Shown: piece after piece, positions 6,959-10,240 of the stretch
Layout of the letters: each line of letters begins with the position of its first letter
Numbering within the stretch: the first letter of the stretch is position 1
Assembly (NCBI GenBank): GCA_017431185.1
Contig: JAFRLP010000026.1
Span: forward strand, 1-10,240
Reading direction: 5' to 3'
Source: Victivallales bacterium
GTDB lineage: Bacteria; Verrucomicrobiota; Lentisphaeria; Oligosphaerales; Oligosphaeraceae
DNA length: 10,240 bases
The notes under the pieces: model-generated
What the model was told of the DNA's origin: nothing
Database searches by the model: none
What the model saw: the letters and a program-made list of their open reading frames with translations, nothing else
Translations under genes and position numbers: made by a program

Positions 6959-8302
6959 ATGAGCAACAATCAACTGACTGTGGATTTCGGCGCACCGGAC
7001 GGCAAGGTCAATCCCCGCCTGTATGGCTCGGGCCTACACCCTTTCGTCTCCAATCGGCGCATCCGTGACACCTTCGACCAGTTCAAGGAACTGGGCTTCC
7101 CCGAAGTCCGCAACCATGACTGGGCTCTCAACAACCCAGGACAACGCATGGTCGATGTGCATTTTGTCTTTCCGCTGATGCATCTGGACGCCGATGACCC
7201 GCGCAACTACTGCTTCGGCCCCACAGACGAAACGTTCCGCCTTTGCTACGAGGCGGGTTCCAGGATCTATTACCGCCTGGGCACCAGCATTGAACACACC
7301 TTGGACGTGCATTTCAACGCCGTCCCTCCTGAAGACCCCGTGAAATACGCCCAGGTCTGCGAGCATATCATCCGACACTACACCGAAGGATGGGCCAACG
7401 GCTTCCACTACGACGTGCCCTGCTGGGAAATCTGGAACGAGCCAGAGGGAAAGACATCGATGTGGACAGGCACCCGCGAACAGTTCGCGATCTTCTTCGC
7501 GGAGGTGCTGGCCTACCTGAAGCCACGCTTCCCCAAACTGAAAATCGGCGGTCCCGCCAACTGCTATTTCAACAAGGAGTGGGTGCTGCCGCTCATCGAG
7601 GAATGCGCGAAGCGGAACGTCCGCCCCGACTTCTACTCCTTCCACAGTTATGACAACAACCTGGACAACCTGCGGGAGCACCTCTCCTCGGCGCGTCCCT
7701 GGCTGAAGGAGCATGGCTGGGGTGACGTGGAACTGCACCTGAACGAATGGCATTTCATCCGCGCCTGGGCGGGGGTCCATTCCAATGTGACGGAGGCCTC
7801 CTGGCAGCGCAACACCTACGCCGCCGACGGCCTGATGGGAAGCAACTCCGCCGCGTACAACATCGCCTCCTACTCCATTTTCCATGATGTCGGCCTTGAC
7901 GCCGCCTACTACTATGGCTGCGGCAATGGCAGTTGGGGAATAACCTATCCCAGCACCGTCTTCAACAAGAACTACTACTCCCTGCTGGTTGCAAGAGACC
8001 TCTTCAAAGGCTACTCCCAGATGGTCAAGGTGACCCGCAACAGCAACAACCACTATGCGCTGGCGGCGATGAACCCAGACCAAGGTGACGCCTATCTGGC
8101 CGTCTCCGACTTCTGCAGTCCAGACATGCAAATCGCAGTCTCCCTGCAGAATCTGCCTGGCGCCAAGGTTCTCTCCTGCACAGCCCTTGATGATGTGCGC
8201 GACAATGCCCCCTGCGAGGCAAAACTGGAAGGCGACACGCTTGTCCTGGACAAACTCGCTCCAGGCTCCGCAGTCTTCGCTGTCCGCCTGACCACAGCAT
8301 AG
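6959..8302 (+). CDS. GH39-like glycosidase (beta-xylosidase/iduronidase type), paralogue B
   Basis: This 447-residue protein is homologous over its whole length to the product of 655-1977. 'CWEIWNEPEG' at 155-164 carries proton donor Glu161, and 'LHLNEWHF' at 259-266 carries the probable nucleophile Glu263, as expected for GH39-like clan GH-A enzymes. 'YYRLGTSIEH' (104-113) and 'HIIRHYTEGWANG' (136-148) are shared with paralogue A. A C-terminal beta-sandwich begins near residue 360 ('YALAAMNPDQGDAYLAVSDF'). There is no signal peptide, so a cytoplasmic role on imported oligosaccharides is likely; the sugar is not readable. The ATG lacks a good Shine-Dalgarno ('AAAAGACCA' precedes it). It stands alone behind its own promoter, divergent from the AraC-type regulator. 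Downstream there is only a gene remnant, so its original operon partner may have decayed. Confidence 0.9.
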   Translation: MSNNQLTVDFGAPDGKVNPRLYGSGLHPFVSNRRIRDTFDQFKELGFPEVRNHDWALNNPGQRMVDVHFVFPLMHLDADDPRNYCFGPTDETFRLCYEAGSRIYYRLGTSIEHTLDVHFNAVPPEDPVKYAQVCEHIIRHYTEGWANGFHYDVPCWEIWNEPEGKTSMWTGTREQFAIFFAEVLAYLKPRFPKLKIGGPANCYFNKEWVLPLIEECAKRNVRPDFYSFHSYDNNLDNLREHLSSARPWLKEHGWGDVELHLNEWHFIRAWAGVHSNVTEASWQRNTYAADGLMGSNSAAYNIASYSIFHDVGLDAAYYYGCGNGSWGITYPSTVFNKNYYSLLVARDLFKGYSQMVKVTRNSNNHYALAAMNPDQGDAYLAVSDFCSPDMQIAVSLQNLPGAKVLSCTALDDVRDNAPCEAKLEGDTLVLDKLAPGSAVFAVRLTTA

Positions 8303-8414
8303 CGCCTTGTCTGCCGAATCCGTTCAAAACATCCCTTCAGCCGCCTGGCGACGGTGCCCTCGCCGCCGCGCACTGGACAGATGAAGATAGTGTCAAAAAA
8401 TAAATGAAAACTGA

Positions 8415-8741
8415 TGCAGGAGTAAAGCCTGGTTCTGGGACTTGAAACATGACTTGAAACTGGAGAACGCCAGATTCACCGGATATTGGGAAAAAGGCGG
8501 ATTTACAGAAAAATCAATTAGGATTTCCTACTACGAACTCCCGGATAAATCGCCTTTCTCCCATGTCTTGATTGTCGGAAACATGGGCAGAGAAGAACAG
8601 CGCCTCCCGCAAAATTACCATGCCGATTTTCTCCCCCAAAAAGCCCAAATAAAGAACCTCTGGGACAATCAAACAGTCCATGACTTGCAAACTTTGACCG
8701 TTAGGCAAGGCACTTTTCTACTTTTGGGAATTACCCCTTGA
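8415..8741 (+). pseudogene. Start-less 3' remnant of a glycosidase-associated protein
   Basis: From the stop at 8412-8414 an open frame runs 108 codons to TGA at 8739-8741. It has no ATG in frame near its beginning; the first possible start is TTG at 8442, with no Shine-Dalgarno at a useful distance. The protein reads 'KAWFWDLKHDLKL', 'FTGYWEK', 'SHVLIVGNMGREEQ' and ends 'IKNLWDNQTVHD-LQTLTVRQGTFLLLGITP'. This order (aromatic Gly-Tyr-Trp, a hydrophobic strand ending in Asn, a 'D/N-L-W' strand, a closing hydrophobic strand) is that of C-terminal beta domains of large glycosidase-like proteins, such as GH27/36-type or GH123-like ones. I see the rest of such a protein nowhere upstream: 8303-8414 holds no coding frame and only a weak 5-bp hairpin (GGCGA 8347-8351 / TCGCC 8360-8364). 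It is probably a decayed gene end; a short real gene with TTG start is less likely. Confidence 0.5.
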
Positions 8742-8796
8742 GTGCGCAAAAACCTATTGCCCCCAAATAGCCCGATTTTTTATTTGTGTAAAATAA

Positions 8797-8824
8797 TTGC
8801 ACAATCCTGTTTTTGTGTTATATT
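8797..8824 (+). promoter_or_regulatory. Possible promoter of the AAA ATPase gene
   Basis: TTGCAC (8797-8802) and TATATT (8819-8824) are 16 bases apart in a markedly A/T-rich stretch just upstream of the ATPase gene. The -35 match is only partial, so this is tentative. Confidence 0.4.
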
Positions 8825-8840
8825 GTTGAAAATTACCTCA

Positions 8841-8846
8841 AGAGGA
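8841..8846 (+). promoter_or_regulatory. Shine-Dalgarno of the AAA ATPase gene
   Basis: AGAGGA lies seven bases before the ATG at 8854 and supports that start. Confidence 0.75.
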
Positions 8847-8853
8847 AAACGAG

Positions 8854-10107
8854 ATGCTTGTTTCACTGAAAGTCAACAATGTTCTCATATACGATACGGA
8901 GAGCGAATTCTCGATGCGCGCACTTATGCGCGCCAGCCGTCTCCAGTGCAATGTCGCTGAGGTTAACGGCGTGAATCTAGTCAAATCCGCAGTCATATTT
9001 GGTCCCAACAACAGCGGGAAGACGAACCTTGTGCGTATTCTTTCGGCACTACGTGGCATTCTCCTGAACAGAGGTGGGGGACTTTCCCCGAACCTTTTCT
9101 CAGAAAGTAGCATCTGCTCCATGTCCGTCCATTTCATGCATGCCGAAACCGAATACTGGTTTTCGTTCCAGTATGATGCGGCGGCGGCAGAATACGTCAG
9201 TGAATCTTTCGGCAAAGTCAGGAATGGGAAAGAGGTGCCCATGGTACACCGAGACATGAAAATCCGCTACTTTGAAAGCGGCAACCGTGCTCTTGCCGCA
9301 GCAATGCGCATGGCGGGAAGAGGTGCTCTCCTCATTCACGCCCTTGACACGTCCCAGTTCGATGTATTGCGGGAGATGAGTCAGGTCCTTACGGATTTTG
9401 CATCCTCCATGGATGTCATTGACATGAATAACATCCCAATCGGCAGGACTTTGGACATGATGAAAACTCCAGGCGAGATGCAGCGACTTGTCACAGAGTT
9501 TGTCAAAAAGGCCGACTTGTCGCTTGATGATTTCCGCTATGCCTCAGCCCCAGTCTCGTTCACGCATCCTGCGCAGAACGTGGGGGAGGAAATGCGTCCC
9601 TGTGAGGAGGCACTTAACAACCATTCGAGAATGACCGATCTGTTTCATCTCGAGTCCGTTTATCGTGGTGTGCAAGTGCCTAGCCTTTTCCATGACTCGA
9701 CTGGAACGAAAAAACTTGCAGCACTAGCAGGATATGTGCTTCAGGCACTTCGGGATGGACGCGTATTGGTTGTGGACGAGATAGACAATAGTCTGCATTT
9801 CAGGCTGACACGCTCCATATTTGCCATGTTCAACAACGAGTTGAACAAACGCGCTCAACTGATTGCGACTGCGCATGACATCTCTCTCCTTGATTGCCGA
9901 AGGCTTTTCCGTAAGGAGCAAATATGGTTTGCATCCAAGGACTCTAAGCACGCATACCTCTATTCGCTTTCCGAATTCAAGGCCAGGGAGGACGGTGTTC
10001 GTGACACCAGCGACCTGGTGGAAATGTACCGCAGGGGGCATTTGGGGGCTATGCCCGACCCTGACCTGTTTGAAACGCTTTTGGAGGTGCGCCGTGCCAA
10101 AGCCTGA
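8854..10107 (+). CDS. AAA ATPase, RloA/AbiLii-like (ABC-type ATPase fold)
   Basis: This 417-residue ATPase has the SMC/ABC-like plan of the COG1106 group. Walker A 'IFGPNNSGKTNL' is at residues 48-59, a signature-like 'HDSTGTKKLAALAGYVL' at 280-296, and Walker B 'VLVVDEIDNSLH' at 304-315 with Glu309. A switch His341 lies in 'LIATAHDISLLD' (336-347). The tail 'KAREDGVRD' followed by 'EMYRRGHLGAMPD' matches the 'Tyr-x-x-Gly-x-x-Gly-Ala-x-Pro' end typical of RloA-type proteins. In known modules such an ATPase works with RloB, a small Toprim-like partner, in phage resistance or abortive infection. Here a second gene overlaps its end and begins like RloB. Its A/T-richer sequence and codon choice differ from the metabolic genes to the left, suggesting horizontal acquisition. 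It is intact, with a good Shine-Dalgarno. Role in defence is inferred. Confidence 0.85.
   Translation: MLVSLKVNNVLIYDTESEFSMRALMRASRLQCNVAEVNGVNLVKSAVIFGPNNSGKTNLVRILSALRGILLNRGGGLSPNLFSESSICSMSVHFMHAETEYWFSFQYDAAAAEYVSESFGKVRNGKEVPMVHRDMKIRYFESGNRALAAAMRMAGRGALLIHALDTSQFDVLREMSQVLTDFASSMDVIDMNNIPIGRTLDMMKTPGEMQRLVTEFVKKADLSLDDFRYASAPVSFTHPAQNVGEEMRPCEEALNNHSRMTDLFHLESVYRGVQVPSLFHDSTGTKKLAALAGYVLQALRDGRVLVVDEIDNSLHFRLTRSIFAMFNNELNKRAQLIATAHDISLLDCRRLFRKEQIWFASKDSKHAYLYSLSEFKAREDGVRDTSDLVEMYRRGHLGAMPDPDLFETLLEVRRAKA
10083..10087 (+). promoter_or_regulatory. Strong Shine-Dalgarno inside the ATPase 3' end
   Basis: GGAGG lies six bases before a GTG at 10094, inside the last codons of the ATPase gene. 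This marks a translationally coupled second gene. Confidence 0.7.
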
Positions 10108-10183
10108 CATTAACCGCCGCCCAAGAAGATGGGCAACTAAGGAACTGTGCAATAATGAAGTTTACGTTTTTAGTTTCTTCTAG
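10094..10183 (+). pseudogene. Truncated RloB-like partner gene (first codons only)
   Basis: A GTG start overlaps the ATPase gene by 14 bases and is preceded by GGAGG. The product begins MPKPDINRRPRRWATK, the basic, Arg/Lys-rich opening that RloB proteins show before their 'I-L-I-V-C-E-G' strand. After about 15 codons the likeness ends ('ELCNNEVYVFSFF') and a TAG closes the frame at 10183. The expected strand does not appear in another frame before the window ends, so a simple frameshift is unlikely. An insertion near 10138 fits better. The rest of the gene may lie beyond the window. Calling it RloB rests on position next to an RloA-like ATPase and on this short N-terminus. Confidence 0.5.
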
Positions 10184-10240
10184 GTATTTTTTCCATACTC
10201 TGTTCTGTCGCGCATGAGCATACGCTCCATAATCCTTCCA
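10138..10240 (-). mobile_element. Possible end of an insertion sequence with a minus-strand transposase tail
   Basis: Sequence character changes at about 10138, where the RloB-like frame loses its likeness. The junction 'TAAGGAACTGTGCAATAATG' looks like an insertion-sequence end. On the minus strand a frame enters from the right edge, reads 'GRIMERMLMRDRTEYGKNT' and stops at TAG (10182-10180), about 40 bases inside the proposed end, the usual position for a transposase stop. I cannot name an IS family. Another minus frame (starting 'WKDYGAYAHARQ') is also open across the region, so the coding call is uncertain. The rest of the element is outside the window. Confidence 0.3.

Noticed and set aside
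6810..6995. Upstream extension of the AraC-type protein by 62 residues
   Set aside because: It crosses the divergent promoter region and the start of paralogue B, is Phe/Cys-rich, and the ATG at 6809 has its own ribosome binding site.
8347..8364. Hairpin GGCGA/TCGCC as a terminator of paralogue B
   Set aside because: The stem is only 5 bp with an 8-base loop and no T-run follows.
8792..8802. Near-inverted copy of the 10147-10157 motif (TGTGCAATAAT) before the ATPase gene, suggesting a mobile element spanning both
   Set aside because: The match is about ten A/T-rich bases, and the intact ATPase with its own start lies between; chance is more likely.
8797..8805. TTGCACAAT as a further half-site of the AraC-type regulator
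   Set aside because: A single copy without a phased partner, next to an unrelated gene and coinciding with a possible -35 box.

Overview
The window looks like a polysaccharide-degrading bacterium with a fairly G+C-rich genome. The set of single-domain, signal-less glycosidases next to an AraC-type regulator, and the style of the GH39-like proteins, reminds me of Lentisphaeria/Victivallis-like gut bacteria. That placement is inference from protein style only. TGA is used as a normal stop codon (for example at the ends of the genes at 655-1977 and 1995-3311).

Layout: (1) 1-3311, plus strand: a tightly packed sugar-degradation operon. It holds the 3' part of an unassigned TIM-barrel glycosidase-like gene, a GH39-like glycosidase and a GH29 alpha-L-fucosidase. 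(2) 3345-5871, minus strand: a housekeeping operon reading ispE, fxsA-like, fabG-like, then a small unknown gene broken by one in-frame TGA. Its promoter lies at 5979-6008. (3) 6018-8302: an AraC-family regulator (minus) divergent from a second GH39-like glycosidase (plus), a paralogue of the one at 655-1977. The 150-bp intergenic region holds back-to-back promoters and four TGCA-A/T-rich half-sites spaced 21, 33 and 20 bp apart, a strong candidate operator array. (4) 8303-8853: a decayed region with a start-less 3' remnant of a glycosidase-associated protein, then an A/T-rich promoter region. (5) 8854-10240: a visibly different, more A/T-rich accessory segment. It encodes an AAA ATPase of RloA/AbiLii-like type. 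An overlapping gene with an excellent ribosome binding site starts like RloB but stops after 29 codons, probably because of a mobile-element insertion beginning near 10138.

How the genes work together: the two GH39-like enzymes and the fucosidase lack visible signal peptides and probably finish, inside the cell, the breakdown of fucose- and perhaps xylose- or uronate-containing oligosaccharides. The AraC-type protein is the likely local switch for the second GH39-like gene. The right end is the remnant of a two-gene system that resembles phage-defence RloAB/AbiL modules and now seems to have lost its second component.
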